Assembly: GCA_019321725.1 (NCBI GenBank)
Contig: CM033112.1
Coordinates: 23,590,509-23,654,508, forward strand
Direction: 5' to 3'
Length of the DNA: 64,000 bases
Source: Paulownia fortunei
Lineage: Eukaryota; Streptophyta; Magnoliopsida; Lamiales; Paulowniaceae
Below are positions 12,038 through 25,218 of this stretch, piece after piece. Under the pieces are notes generated by a model. The model was not told the origin of the DNA. It saw only the letters and a list, made by a program, of their open reading frames with translations, and searched no databases. The position numbers and the translations under genes were made by a program. Numbering within the stretch: the first letter of the stretch is position 1; each line of letters opens with the position of its first letter.

Positions 12038-13590
12038 CTCTCTTTATCTCTCACTGTTCTTGCTTCTATATTTAACCAGGCTCTTCAAACAAGAAATAAA
12101 AACCCAAAAAAGCCCAGAACAAAAAAGGCTTTATCTTTATCAATGCTAAGACAGACAGCCCTTTTTTCTCAACTCTTTTTATTTTTTGAGAATTTTTTTA
12201 TATAATATATATATTCTCAATCAAATGATAACAATAAGAATTTCAAGAATTATTTGCACACTTTCTGCGTACCCATTCTCACAAAAGCTGGCAGGCACGA
12301 TCTGCTAGAAGAATCCAAAGCCACAGAATTCTTCTCTCTCTTCCATTCCTACATGTATTGATATATATACCCACACTAGTATTATTTATTGTAGAGAGTA
12401 ACAGTGGTAAGTGCTTTCTTTATTTTTATGGCAACTGTGAATCTTTTCTTGAAAGAAATATAAGACTGAGATCATCATCTATTAAGAACGCGTTTTGGTG
12501 AGATGGGCACCTAAAATTTCCTGCTTTTTCAGCCATTATTGCGTTATTACAATCATGCTTGACAAGAATGTCTAAGGTAAAATTTGCTATAAAGTTTTGA
12601 GTGTATGTGGTGTAGCTTTCATAGCATGATTGCTACATAATATAGATTTTTGTTTTTACTCTAAATTTTATTACCGTTATAGAAGAGAAAGTCACGGGAA
12701 TCACATATAAGACAGCCCCTTTTTTGACTTGGGAAGGGTGCTCTTTTGATGCCCACATTAAATTAATGTAGTTTATAGAGTAATTTTTCATTTATATTTT
12801 TACACATATTTTATTCATTCAAAAAATATTGCTATCACTAATATTTGCTTCATCATCTTATAGATAATTTAAAATAAAAAAATGCATGTTAAATATTTTT
12901 ACTTGACAAACAAAAATGAAAAGTTGTATGTATAAAATTGAGAAAAAATTTGGACCGTTTAAAAACGACTTTGGATTATGATATCAACATTATTTTTGGC
13001 CCGCATAACTAGCATTAGAAAACAACAATTTGACAGAATTGACTCATGAGTTAATATCGTTAAAATGTGATATTTTTTTGTCCTATATTTTTCTCATCTT
13101 TATGAAGCCAAATCTCCCAAAATCACTTTCCAAATATGATATTCCTAAAAGATCAATTTCCTTAATGTCATGACAAACTCCCACTAAATTGCAAAGAGAA
13201 AATTGAAACTAATTTTTTTTAAGAGTAATTCTACATCAAATATTGTTCTATAACATATTAGCATTATTCAAGATCACAAAATCACAAACACAAGAATTAT
13301 GTTTGTAAAAGTCTGTGGTTCATGGCATTGTAGGTATTAATACAACTGCACTTTATAAATGATATTCTTGTCCTTTTTACATTATGGCTGGTAGATAAGA
13401 AACAAGAGGCATCTAATTGTTGAATTAACCGAATTCCTGCTAAGTGGAGTCCCATCAGACCAGTTGTATTTCCTTTTCCATCCTTTTAATGCACTTCTTT
13501 TTCGTGGCTTGTAGCTTGGTAACTACTCATGCCCTTTTGCTATTATTTTCCCTTAAATAAAAAGAATATGTAGAAATGGATTTTCACCCA

Positions 13591-13610
13591 TATATATATA
13601 TATATATATT
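13591..13610. repeat. (TA)n microsatellite
   Basis: A run of about ten TA units in the spacer upstream of the lipase. Confidence 0.8.
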
Positions 13611-14079
13611 CGAGAAATTTTATATAAAATAATTTTATGTTAAATGGAGTTTAGAACATGATCTCAATTTTAATTTATTATTTATTTCATTAATCTGCAC
13701 TTACCGACAACGCGACCATGCTTCTCCCATTTCCAAAGATAAGTAGAGTTGAAAATTAGGGGGTATTAATAGTACATAAAGTCAGCATTTATGAAATCAG
13801 GATTTTAGCTGTCTATTAGTAGATGATCTTAGTAATTTAAGCTAAGTATTATGTGGCATTAAAAGATGATAATGAGTGATGACCTTTAGATATTGTCCTC
13901 TACATGTGGGAGCCATGTACAAATTATTATGCACAAAGAAAAGGTCCAAAAAAGGGGTGAGTGTAATTAATGAACCATCTGATCATATTGTTCTACATAT
14001 TCAAATTCATTGTATTACACTTTGCATTGGCTTCTTACAATCATCAAAAGAATAAAAGGACCAATTTACCCCTAAAAAA

Positions 14080-14122
14080 ACACACACACACACACAATAT
14101 ATATGTGTGTGTGTGTGTGTGC
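14080..14122. repeat. (CA)n-(TA)n-(TG)n palindromic microsatellite
   Basis: About eight CA units, a short ATATAT centre, then about nine TG units. The two dinucleotide arms are reverse complements and could form a hairpin. Confidence 0.85.
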
Positions 14123-16295
14123 GCACGTAATTTTTTTTAAATATGTGATTTTTTTGCAATATAATATTTTATTGATATTCTTGTCTGGACTGCGTCAAAA
14201 TATGTTTTTCTAAATTCAAGAACATATTTCTAGTTATTTTTTCCTTCGTGAAAGGTGTATTTGATAAATTCGTACCTTGTATAATTAAACATCTAAAAAA
14301 AATTTATAATTTGTGGTCAAGCACCAATTTATGAAGACTGAGTTTGGTATCAACATATTAGCTGTCTAGATCCATGGCCACCACACATTCAATGTTGAAA
14401 TTTAACATGCTAGAAAAAAACTTGGCAAAATTAGAGAAACCATTTAAGAGAAACGAGAACGTGTACTTTCAACATAAAAATCTACGACTTTCCCCCAAAT
14501 CTCTCTTCATTCAGCACATTTGGTTGTTGGAAATTGGTACCAATCACTTTTTGCCACTATAAAAACTTAGTGATGGCACGCCATAAAACCAAAAAATAAA
14601 ATAAAAATTAATTATATGTTTTCTGAAAAATAATGAAAATGGGCCCACAAGAAGTCATCATCATAAATAAATTGGTCAAGAAATGGGACATGGATAGTAG
14701 GTGAATGTGATTTCTTTAAGAAATAGTTTCTCTTTTTATTGTTTTTTCTTTGTAATCAAGACAACAAAATAATGCATTTTTTTTTTATTTTTTTATTTTT
14801 TGGTTTCGTGGTTCAATGTGCAATCTTGTTTATCACATTTTCTTTTTACTCGAGAATTGCATGTCTACGTGACTTTTGAGGAGTAGTAGACAAAACTTGT
14901 AATCATTTTAGGTATCATTAATATTTTTTTTATTTTTCTTCCTTCACATATACAAAATGGAGAATATTGGAAAATAATATATCATTGGGTTGTTTTGATT
15001 TAAAAAGAAAAGAAGAAAATTTTGTGCTCGTAGAGTTTTTATATTTTACTCATTATATGAATTATATCATGTACAATAGAGTTTATATACTTAAATGAAT
15101 CGAGTTTAACAAAAAATAATTATTAATTGTCTAGACTAATCGTATCTTACCTTTTGAACTTTACCAACTAATAAATTGGCATATAGTTTAGCAATATTTA
15201 TTAAAAAAATGACATCAATTGTCAGCTATCATCAGCTAAAACTTATAAGTTGAGGAGCATTACAATTTTGCCTTGCTCTTTCCAATTAAGTTTTCAATTG
15301 AAATAAAGAATGGGATGATTGCCCTCAAGACAATGCCAATTAATGAATTTGATTGGGATGGTTCTTGGTGAGCTTGAAAGTGACAATTAAACTAATAAAT
15401 AAATAAATAAAATGGTATCATATAAGTGTGATGTCAATGAACAACCAAATACAAGGACTATTTAGAGTTATTTTTTTATGGTAGATGCATAATATATATT
15501 AAAAATAACTATTATTGATTTATCTTAAAGGGAAAAAAAAATTGAAGTGGGAGAAGGATTTTGTTGATAGGGAAGCCACTATTGTGATATAATTATATTT
15601 ATTAGAGATAAATTCATATATTTATTTAGGTACGTAGGTTTACCTTTATCTTTTGCCAGCCTAAACTGATTAAAAAATTTCCATACTGTTAATATAGAGT
15701 ATTCATGTTGACTACATGTCCCTTTGAACTATTGTTGTCTGCAAGCAAAATTGTTAATCTTAATACATTGCACTTTGTAAGAAATTAAACTACCCAAAAA
15801 TACTAATGTTTAACATTCTTACTTAAAAAAAAAGATTAATTTCAAAATGTTGACATTTAACTTTATAAAATATTTCATAATTTGAATAAAACAATGTAAA
15901 GGCGACATAAGCACAAATTTAACTTAGATGATTTTGAGATATTTACATCGTTGATCATTTAAGTTCAATTCTAGACATATTTATATCATTTGATGAGTAA
16001 GTGAAATTCATGAAATTTATGGTTCAAAAGTGTTGAGGTCAGCTAAAAGACATTCTACTTGTACATACATTGTATATATGTGTATGAATCTGCATTTATA
16101 CGTATACACATTTATATGCATAAGTAGGTATAGCGTATGGTCTATGAATATGGTGGGCAAAAGCGACGAGGGATGTTAGTATTGCATATTATGATAGTAA
16201 TATAAAGTATTTATTAAAAAATCATAATTATAGAAATTATTCTTCTAAAATTTAGAGTTATAAATACCCCTATGACCAAGGAAGTTTGGAAAAAT

Positions 16296-16318
16296 CCCAC
16301 CCACACCCACCACCGCCC
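16296..16318 (-). other. Canonical G-quadruplex motif in a C-rich patch
   Basis: On the minus strand the patch has four G3 runs with loops of 7, 3 and 1 nt (GGG-N7-GGG-TGT-GGG-T-GGG). It sits in a strand-asymmetric C-rich block (about 16290-16420) rich in CCACC/CCTCC units, within otherwise AT-rich DNA. Quadruplex folding is predicted from the pattern only. Confidence 0.6.
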
Positions 16319-18474
16319 GGTTCACCCAACCCCAAAACCGCCGTCAACCGGTAAAGTTTAAACTCCCCTCCACCTCCACCTCCACACCCACCACCCCACT
16401 TTGAAACTTGCCCACCTAACACCTGTCCTTCAAAATCTTGATTAAAAGAGTTTATTTCTTTTTTCATTTTTTTTTGTTTTTGAAATAATTACATTAGGGT
16501 TAGTTGGGTCTCATCAATGGTTCATGTTTATTATGAAAAATATAAGATTTATTCATTTAAAAAAAAAATCAAACTTTTTTTCTTTTTCTTATTCATTTTC
16601 ACGATGGGGTAAAAAGACATTTTTATAATTAATCCTTTATATTACAAAAATTACATTTTTTTATCTCAATATACATTGTAAATGGTAAACACCCAAGGGC
16701 AAAATAGAAAATTCATATTTATTTTTGGCTGCTGTCAATATTTTTTTTGGATGATGAACCACATCAAAATAATTATAATATTGAAACTTAGAAGGCCAGG
16801 GGTGGTGTTTGTAATTACATTGGTTAATGTCTTTGTCCAGTGCTGACTAATAATGAGTCCGCGGTCCCTGTCGGTGGCAATTGGCATTATTATTGAGCTG
16901 GCTATTCCCACACACACACTGACACACACGCTCTGTCCTTTTGGCCTTAATGGTTTACGTTACGTTTTGAAAAGAAAACAAATAAAAATAAAAAGTTCCA
17001 AATTGATCTGTAATTTGAAGACTTTAAATTATTGTTCCTTTTTTTTTCTTTTTCTATTTGATTTAAGTCGAGTTCGACACATGATAAGTCAAAATAAATT
17101 AAATGGGCTGGTTAATAATATCCCATTAAATGTTGATGTGAATTTTATTTAGTAAGCACTAACAATTCCGTTAAAATATTAAAAAAAAATAAAATAAAAA
17201 ATAATCATACATAACCTACTTCCTGAAAATAGTTATTGACAATATTTGAGGACTGCTTCTTTAAAAAAAAATGGATAAGAAATAGGCCCATTTATTTTGC
17301 AGGCCTAGCCCTGAAGCGTATTAAGATGTCCACGAAACTTGGGCCCTATTCAAAATTGAGGATCATTATTTCTAATCCACAGTCAAAAAGGAAATAATAG
17401 TGTACTGCTACATTGGATTGGACACCTAAGATTTGTAACAAACCCATTTATTTTCTTCACTCTTAACAATACCTTTTCCCATTTCGTGTGCAAAATATCA
17501 TACTCTCACTCTTTAGATCATATATTATTATCTCATCACGAGCTCGTGTTCACTTTTCCCAATTAATGTGTTTATACTTCATTTAATAATAAAATAATAT
17601 TAATAATAATAAACAAATAGACACACACTAACTAAGACTTGAATTCAAACCTACCTCAATTTTTTAGCATTGTATAAAGTCTAAATGGTGGTATCAAGAA
17701 TCAACATTCAATTAACCATACTTGATGTTGCTCAGTTCGATGTCTAGTATGACTTCGGGTTAGTTCAAGTTCAATTATTGAATACTAAGTTGATCTGTAT
17801 TAAAGAAAATATTAGACTTGATCTTATAATTAAAATATTTTTGATGGGATGCAAAAAATAAAGTTATCTTTTCATTGTAGCATTTAAAGGGTATTCATAA
17901 GTTTCGATACACATATTGAACACGTGGAAGAATAGACGACGTTATTTTAACGATTTATATTTTTAGACGTGTAACATGATCAACCATTAGAGATCGGGTT
18001 GCTGATCTTGAGTTCGAGTTGGTTTAGAACTCAAATAAAACTGTTTTGGCTTGTTTTATCAATAAAATCCAATTTCACGGGCAAGCAGATTAAGTCTAAA
18101 TACATCAATAACATTTATCATAAAATCGTTGAAATTGAAAACACAATTGCTTAAATTATATTATTGGTGACGAATTTTTGCCTCATCAATAACCTTTCAG
18201 TTACTACTGACTGCGATTGACCATCCTAACAAGAAAACGAGTAATTTTTTTTTTATATTCTGACACTTGAATCCAAGACCAATGGTGTATAGCCATTCCT
18301 AAAATCACAATATTTCTTTGTAATTGACAAATAAGCCCACAAATTTGCCGAGGTACCATGTAGGACTCCTAAATAAGACAGACAGAGATTTGCAAAAGCG
18401 ACAAGCCATGATGTAGTAAAAGCAAATAGACTCATGGAACCCCATGCTGCACTCTCAAACTGCAATCTGTCCCG

Positions 18475-18512
18475 CACGTGACTTTACCATTTTCCCAAGT
18501 ACTATATATTCA
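18475..18512 (+). promoter_or_regulatory. Lipase core promoter: G-box/ABRE and TATA box
   Basis: CGCACGTGAC (CACGTG at 18475-18480) precedes an ACTATATATT TATA-like box at 18501-18510, about 70-80 bp before the start codon. ABRE/G-box elements are typical of seed and ABA-responsive genes, plausible for an oil-body lipase. The motifs are seen; regulation is inferred. Confidence 0.5.
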
Positions 18513-18581
18513 CATAATTCCTTCCTCTTCATTACATCAAGATTGCATTAATCTATCACAACACCATAGAATTGAGTGCCA

Positions 18582-21500
18582 ATGGCTAGTGATGATGAAA
18601 ATGACTCAACATATTATGAGGATTTCAGTTTCTTGATTGTGAGGCCTCAAAATGGTGGGATTTTGGATTTGTTCAAGTTCTTGGTGTTTAATGATCAAGT
18701 AAGTGGTGCAAAGTTTCTTGAGAGCTCTCAAGGTGGGGCGTTTCAAGTAGAGCTCTTGCGGGGTGGTGGTGGTGGTGGTGGTGGTGGGGAGATGACATAT
18801 GATCATAGGTGGGTGATAATAGTGTCTATTATTGTGAGGAAAATTATTAAGTTTTTTGGTAATCCCATGGAATGGACTGGTTATGCTGTGGAGTTCATTC
18901 TTAATCTTTTATCTCTCAATGGCAATATTCTTGGCTTGTTTTATAAAATTCTCCGAGGTATGATGGTGAACTGAGCTCTTTATTCACTTATTTTTGTTTT
19001 CTTGTATATGTTAATGATGGTAGCATGAGAGTGACTTGACTTTGCAACGATGACTTTGATTCAGTGTCCAATTACAGGCTAAGTATAGTCCAAAGTTAAA
19101 ACTTTAACATGAGTCCCCAATCACAAGCTAAATGTGTAATTTCACTGCAAGTGATTTAGTGATTACTGATTAGTTAGGTGTGGCTATACTTGGTCCAGGT
19201 AAGCCTTTTTAGCACAGTGCTGAATTTTAGGGAGGTGTACAGTGTACTTATTGTTTGTTAGCCAAGATGGTTGCTATTATTCTCCCTTTCTTTCTGCTGC
19301 CTTAATGGAATTTTTGTAGTTTGAAAACTTTTGTTTATGAATGTATAAACATAATATTTCTAAGAGTTAGATCAAACTGTTTTTGCCCATTATTAGATAT
19401 CATGGAGTTCAAAGAATTAGCAAGTTGTTCAATTAGTAGTTAATAAATTGCGTAATCAGAATGGAAAAGTGATTGAAATCTCTCTATCCCGTTTTAGCTT
19501 TTCAAGTAATGTTGCAGTTTGAGAATGTTTGGGACAGTAATATCCTGGTGCATTTGAATGCTTGCTATTCTGTGTTCCAATATCACAAGCTTTGTGGCGG
19601 TATAAAAATTGCTGGAGTTGGTATCTCATACAGACATGTTTCGTAAACACAATGATTTTGTGAACAGGAAATGTGATAATTCCAAAAAGAGATTCAGAAA
19701 CATTCATAAGTGTAATCGGACACTTAGATGGACGTGTAGACCTGTTCAAGACTGAGTCATTTCCCAAAGAAATTAACAAACCTGATTTTGATAAGAAAAA
19801 TTGGCAAGGTGAGATGGGAAATCGGGCTCTTATGGACCTGTGTATGATGGCTTCAAAATTAGCCTACGAGAATGCTAAGGTTGTCAGGAATGTTGTAGAT
19901 CTTCATTGGAAGGTTAGATTCCTGGGCTGCCCCTATATCTACAATCATATGATTGTAGCCTATGAATATTTGATGGATGTTAACCTTTGTAATCTCGAAT
20001 CTTTGTAAAGCAGATGAATTTTGTGGATTTCTACAACTGCTGGAATGGTGAGAACATGACTTCTATTTTACAAGATATTTAATTACTCTTAAACACAATT
20101 TATAGAGGTTGCCAATGATAACACTGTCTGTTAAAGCAAAACACACTGCAGAGCTATTAGAGTAAATTTCTGATTTAAGTTTAGGCCTGCTGAGTTATGC
20201 TTTTTGTTTCAGATTATCAGAAAGAGAGGTCAACCCAAGTGTTCATGATGTGCGATAAGCGAAATGATGCAGATCTAATACTCATCAGCTTCAGGGGCAC
20301 GGAGCCATTCGACGCTGATGACTGGATCACGGATTTTGACTACTCGTGGTACGAGATCCCAAAACTGGGAAAGGTACATATGGGATTTCTAGAGACCTTA
20401 GGTTTGGGCAACAGAGGAAACACCTCCACATTCCAGGAGCATCTTCAATTGAAAAATGTCAAGTCTGCCAATCTAAATGGTGGTGATTTAAGTGACACCT
20501 CGTCTGAAGGTCATGATTCATCCTCCAGGTTTATTAATTCCAATGCACATGGTGGATCGAACAAGTCTTCTGATTTGGAACAGCCTCCAGGAACTCAGAA
20601 GGGGCTCATACCTGTAACGGTAGAGTCAGGAGACAAGACTGCATATTATGCTGTCAGAAGCAAACTCAAAGATTTACTTAAAAAGCACAAGAATGCGAAA
20701 TTTGTGGTCACGGGGCATAGTTTGGGAGGGGCCCTGGCCTTATTGTTTCCAACAGTGCTAGTTCTGCATGAGGAGGAGGAGGTCATGCAGCGGTTGTTGG
20801 GCGTTTACACTTATGGACAGCCCAGGGTTGGTAACAGACAATTAGGGAGGTTCATGGAAGCTCATCTTGAACGTCCGGATTCCAAGTACTTCAGGGTAGT
20901 ATACTGCAATGATCTTGTTCCAAGGTTGCCTTATGATGACAAGACTTTCTTGTATAAGCATTTTGGCATATGCCTATACTACAACAGTCTCTATGTTGAG
21001 CAAGTAAGCCATTTTTCTCTCCCTTCTGTTTGCCTTGTTCTTTCACAGTTTTGTCTCTTCTTGATATTTTGTGAGTTAAAGCTTCATTACCATCTGCACA
21101 ATCCATCATAAAAACATATTGTCCGAGTTTTGAGCCACTTTTTTTCTAGAGGTTCTCTATTCTTAAAAGTCAAAATATCTACTCACATCTGAATATACAT
21201 ACAAATGTTAATAGATAAGGCAGCATGATTGAGGACTTTTAGCTAGGGGTAAGTGTTGGGTTCGCTATAATCGCAGGGGTATATGCAGCGGAAAATTAAA
21301 ATTTTTATCAAACATAAATTTAACCCCTTTGATTCGAAAGCGATTTTAACGATCGCGCTTATTCAAGTGAATATATATATAAATATAAAATCGGATTATA
21401 CCTTTCGTGCACTCCGGTTGTTGTAGAGAATGAAGCAATCAATTGCTTATCCTGGACTATCAGAACTCGCAGGGATCCAAGTGTCTCCCCTCTATCAGGT

Positions 21501-23990
21501 CCACGATACGGAAAGCAACACCAATCAAAAGGATTCGCTAGTATCCTTTTAATTGTTTACTAATCTAGAACCGGAGTATATTTTCAAGAACAATAAAGAT
21601 TGATTCTTTATATTCTTGAAATAATAATATGAAGAAAATAACAAGAAACTGATTTTTCTTTTTTTTTTTTCTTTTCTTTTTCTTGAAGAGTAAAAATAGA
21701 AGACTTTAAACAAAATATTTTTTGCTCAAATTTTTGAAATTCATTATGTAATTTTCATCCCTCATATATATATAGGGTTGAAAATTTTAATCCTTTTCCA
21801 ACTCTTGGAAAATTTTCTATTTTGAACTACTTCAAAACCTTATCTTGGAAGGATTCCAAATCTTTCAAGAACTCTTCTTTTTTTTTTTTCACTCTTCTAT
21901 TGTATGTGGACTAATTTGAGACTACATTAATCATCAAAACTGTCTACATACATTGTTGATATTAATTTGAACTCTTCAAATAATATCAAGATAGATATAT
22001 ATATCATATATATATACTATAATATATTTATACATAAATTAAATCTTAGTGGCCTATTTTATCCTATAAAATTGGTCACTTTATTTATTTATATAAATAT
22101 GTTAATTAAATAAATCATATTTATTTATTTTATTCTCTTCATACTTTAGTGGGCTTCTTAAGTGATCCACATTTATTTTGGACTTGGACTCAAAAATCCC
22201 CAAATCAATTCAATTGATTCAATCCCAATTTAATCAATCCAATTGATTAATTTAATTTACTCCAATTGGGCTTCCTAATCAAATTAGGTCCAATTAAATA
22301 ATCCAATTACTTAATTGAATAATTTAATTTAACTATTAAATTAAATAGAACCCTTAATTAATTAATTGACCAGTATTAATTAATTAATTTCCAACCATTG
22401 GATAAAATCTAAAATTAAAAATGTTACTTTTCATAAAGATGTGTGACCCTCTTAGGTTCACTACTAAGCTAGTAGTGGGTTTGCAACATTTACAGCTTAT
22501 GAATAACAATTATTCCAATTAATTAATTCAATTAATTAATCCGTTTGGAATCAACTCCTTAATTTCAAGAACCTCACTATCCATGAAAACACCTAGTAAG
22601 TAATCATGACAAACTACTCTTAGGTGAAATAGCGAGTAAACCTATTTCAGTTGCGAGTACCATACACGTACGGTCCTTTCGACAGCTAATCTCCTGATTG
22701 AATCTAAAGCATGAATTATAAGTCGAAACCCTAAATGATTCAATTGCTGTGATCCCATTTCAAGTTCCAATGATTCTTGATGAATCATAATTCATTCTGC
22801 CTTGGCCAAGGTCTTTGAATCACGAATTATGAAAACACAGGAGATTCCCTTGTTTAAAAAAAAAAAACAAGTGTCGAATTCTATGTTGGCCACTGACAAA
22901 TCTCCATGCACACCAGTGCAACACCCAACATACCCCCTTTGTGATTGTCAAGAAGATATATCAAAGTGCTGTAGGATGCACACAAGGCTACCATCGTGCC
23001 TCAAGTCTAAGGACTAGTCGTGTACTATCGCAACACAGAAATTCTTATTTCGACGGGCAAAGCCTCCAACTAAGAATTTCTTGCGAGCCATATTCGGTGT
23101 ACTTGTTCCCTAACAAGCACCCACATATATGCACTTACGTCTCTACGCTAATGCCAATGGAATGTGACATCCTCATCTCACGAGCATGCATTATATGTAC
23201 GAGTCTTACTGAGCTATTTGATATCCCATCTCAAAAAACTCTCGACTCGGAACTTATTTAAAACCAAAGCCTTAGAGGCATGTTCCATGATCGCCATCAT
23301 ATGCGCGACCATGCCCCGTAGCTAAATTTGGTCTAAAGACTTTATCTAATGTGCAGAAATAAAAAATGCAAGACATAAGATAAAGAAAATGCCATTTTAT
23401 TAATATGATTCCCAATAAGATTGTCTTTATAAAAGCAAAAGAGTATAATATACCCAATCTAATTGGGGCGTTGGGCATCCTACTCTAACAGTAAGAATAC
23501 CTCATAATTTTCCTTCAGATAAGTAAATGCAACAGATATACTTTAAGCTTGTTTATTGGGAACACATCCCTTCTCATAGTATCAAAATCTTGACAAAACT
23601 TAGGAGGATATTATGATCATCAAATTTACGAATAGGACTCCTTGGTGCTCATAGTTGCCATGGTATTGTTCTTTATGGTGAACTTGAATTATGTAGTGTA
23701 CTAACTTATCTCCATGTGTTGATCTTCTGCAGAAAGTTGATGAAGAACCAAACAGAAATTACTTTGGTTTGCGGTACCTGATTCCGGAGCATTTAAATGT
23801 AGTGTGGGAATTGTTTAGGAGTTTGACTATCGGTAACATGTATGGGCCGGGTTACAAGGAATGCTGGGAATCCTTTCTTCTAAGGATAGTAGGACTAGCA
23901 CTCCCTGGTGTCTCGGCTCACAGCCCAGTTGAATACGTGAACTCTGTAAGGCTTGGAAGAATGAGATCTGACGAGATCATGTCCTTATAG
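18582..23990 (+). CDS. OBL1: Class-3 triacylglycerol lipase, OBL1-type (oil-body lipase)
   Basis: Predicted to hydrolyse tri-, di- and monoacylglycerols at oil bodies. Exons: 18582-18957, 19668-19912, 20014-20047, 20213-21003, 23733-23990; 1704 nt, 567 aa. The start is the ATG of MASDDENDSTYYEDFSFLIV. Catalytic residues visible: Ser388 in GHSLGG, Asp452 in YCNDLVPRLP, probable His545 in SAHSPVEYVNS. The class-3 motif ISFRGTEPFDADDWITDFD precedes them. Between the oxyanion region and the nucleophile lies a Ser/Asn/Gly-rich insert (about residues 290-350) that is probably a disordered loop. A hydrophobic N-terminal segment (about residues 75-125) may anchor it to the oil-body surface. Exon 1 carries nine glycines encoded by (GGT)8-GGG. 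Intron 4 is 2.73 kb because of an inserted element. The family is clear; the OBL1 name rests on recall of the Arabidopsis protein and gene order. Confidence 0.88.
18762..18788 (+). repeat. In-frame (GGT)n trinucleotide repeat coding poly-Gly
   Basis: Eight GGT codons and one GGG encode nine consecutive glycines in exon 1 of the lipase, between LLR and EMTYDH. Such tracts vary in length between alleles. Confidence 0.9.
21249..21253. repeat. Target-site duplication, left copy (GTAAG)
   Basis: Matches the right copy at 23491-23495 exactly and abuts the TG end of the inserted element. Confidence 0.85.
21254..23490. mobile_element. 2.24-kb TG...CA element (likely solo LTR) in lipase intron 4
   Basis: The element starts TGTTGGGTTCGC and ends ACTCTAACA. 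It is flanked on both sides by the 5-bp direct repeat GTAAG (21249-21253 and 23491-23495). TG/CA ends plus a 5-bp target-site duplication are the hallmark of LTR-retrotransposon integration. I see no direct terminal repeats inside the 2237 bp and no gag/pol frames, so it is best read as a solo LTR or a non-autonomous element. Orientation is not certain. It does not disturb the exon frames, and the intron retains its GT and AG. Confidence 0.85.
23491..23495. repeat. Target-site duplication, right copy (GTAAG)
   Basis: Abuts the CA end of the inserted element and matches 21249-21253. Confidence 0.85.
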
Positions 23991-25055
23991 AACTAACACA
24001 AACAAGGTCATCAGTAGCACTTCTAGCAATAAACGCACCTCATGGGCTCTAAATTATCTGTGTCTAAAGTTTGTTAGAAAATTTCTCCTACTTCTTGTCA
24101 CTTTTAACTGTACGAGGTATTGGGTTTTATCTGGATCCAAGTTCTTGATCCTTGCTACTGATTCTATATGTCCTCTTGGAGTATGCAATTCTCCAATCCT
24201 GCAAAATCCTAGCTCCATTTTAGCATAATTTCAAGAAGACTGCAAATGGAGATACGACAAATCATTTACATCAGGGCAATAACTTTATGCATAAGATGAA
24301 TGATTGGATTGATTTAGGAGTGGAATAAAATTGTTAGCAATTCTAATAACATATAGAAAATTAAATGCACATATAACAAATAATATGTGAATCGACATTA
24401 ATTTTTTAAGGCAACAGAAGATTAATTGATTAATTTCAAATTCCTAACTTGTTACAAACATCTTCTAATGCTACAAAAAGAATTGTGGTAGATTCATTTT
24501 CACTTAATGAATATTAGCAAAACATTCACTATATTTTTATATACCTTAAATTATTAATTATGATATTTTAAAAGAGAATAAATTCAAAAAAAAAATATTG
24601 AATAAAATATGAATGCTCTTTTTGTGGTGTTAGGTTATCTTCCTTTCCCTTTGTGATTCCTTTTATAAGACCAAGGAAAGCCCACTAGCTTATCCTTATT
24701 TTACTTCACTAACATTTGCCTAATAATTCCCACTAGCATTTGTCTAATGATGCGCACTGATATTTCATTAAGGCCCACTAACATCAAAAACTAGAAAGGG
24801 TTGCTGCTTGACCATTTTTTGCAAGGAAATTCATGATTCTGAAAGCTAACGTCTTTTGAATGTCCTTTCATCCTTTGTTCCAAACTCCCGCCACTGTTTT
24901 GGGATTAGTTTTGTGATTCTGACTTCTCAGTGTGCAGAAGTACTTTATGCAGAAGCCTGCTTTTTGAAGTATTGATCGGATTGGAAGACTTCATATTGGG
25001 CTGAGCCCAAAAGAAAAATTTGTGAGATTCCAATTAAGTGTGCGGACTAGCAACT

Positions 25056-25218
25056 TTGTATCTGATTAGTTGTTTTGAGTTTTTCGGACATTAATTGTAC
25101 TTTCTTTAAATCAAATTCTCTTCAAATGTGTGAATGAACAATTAAATATTTGAAGAGAATTTGATTTAAAGAAAGTACAATTAATGTCCGAAAAACTCAA
25201 GGCAACTAATCAGATACA

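Larger units (their letters stand above)
12038..18470. other. 6.4-kb AT-rich spacer between SRF and the lipase
   Basis: Holds the SRF promoter/5' UTR at its left side (12038 to about 12400). The rest is AT-rich with microsatellites, a CA/TG palindrome (14080-14122), and a C-rich patch at 16290-16420. The short ORFs have no recognisable domains and read as noise. I saw no tRNA, coding exon or intact transposon. Confidence 0.6.

Noticed and set aside
14374..14562. Plus-strand frame starting MATTHSMLKF
   Set aside because: No recognisable domain, weak context, AT-rich spacer; likely chance.
16270..16467. Gly-rich minus-strand frame of 65 codons
   Set aside because: Its composition comes from the CCACC-rich repeat patch; no promoter, signal peptide or homologous motif seen.
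22802..23261. Open frames within the lipase intron insert
   Set aside because: Short, overlapping and without retroelement motifs (no protease, RT or integrase signature); not called as genes.
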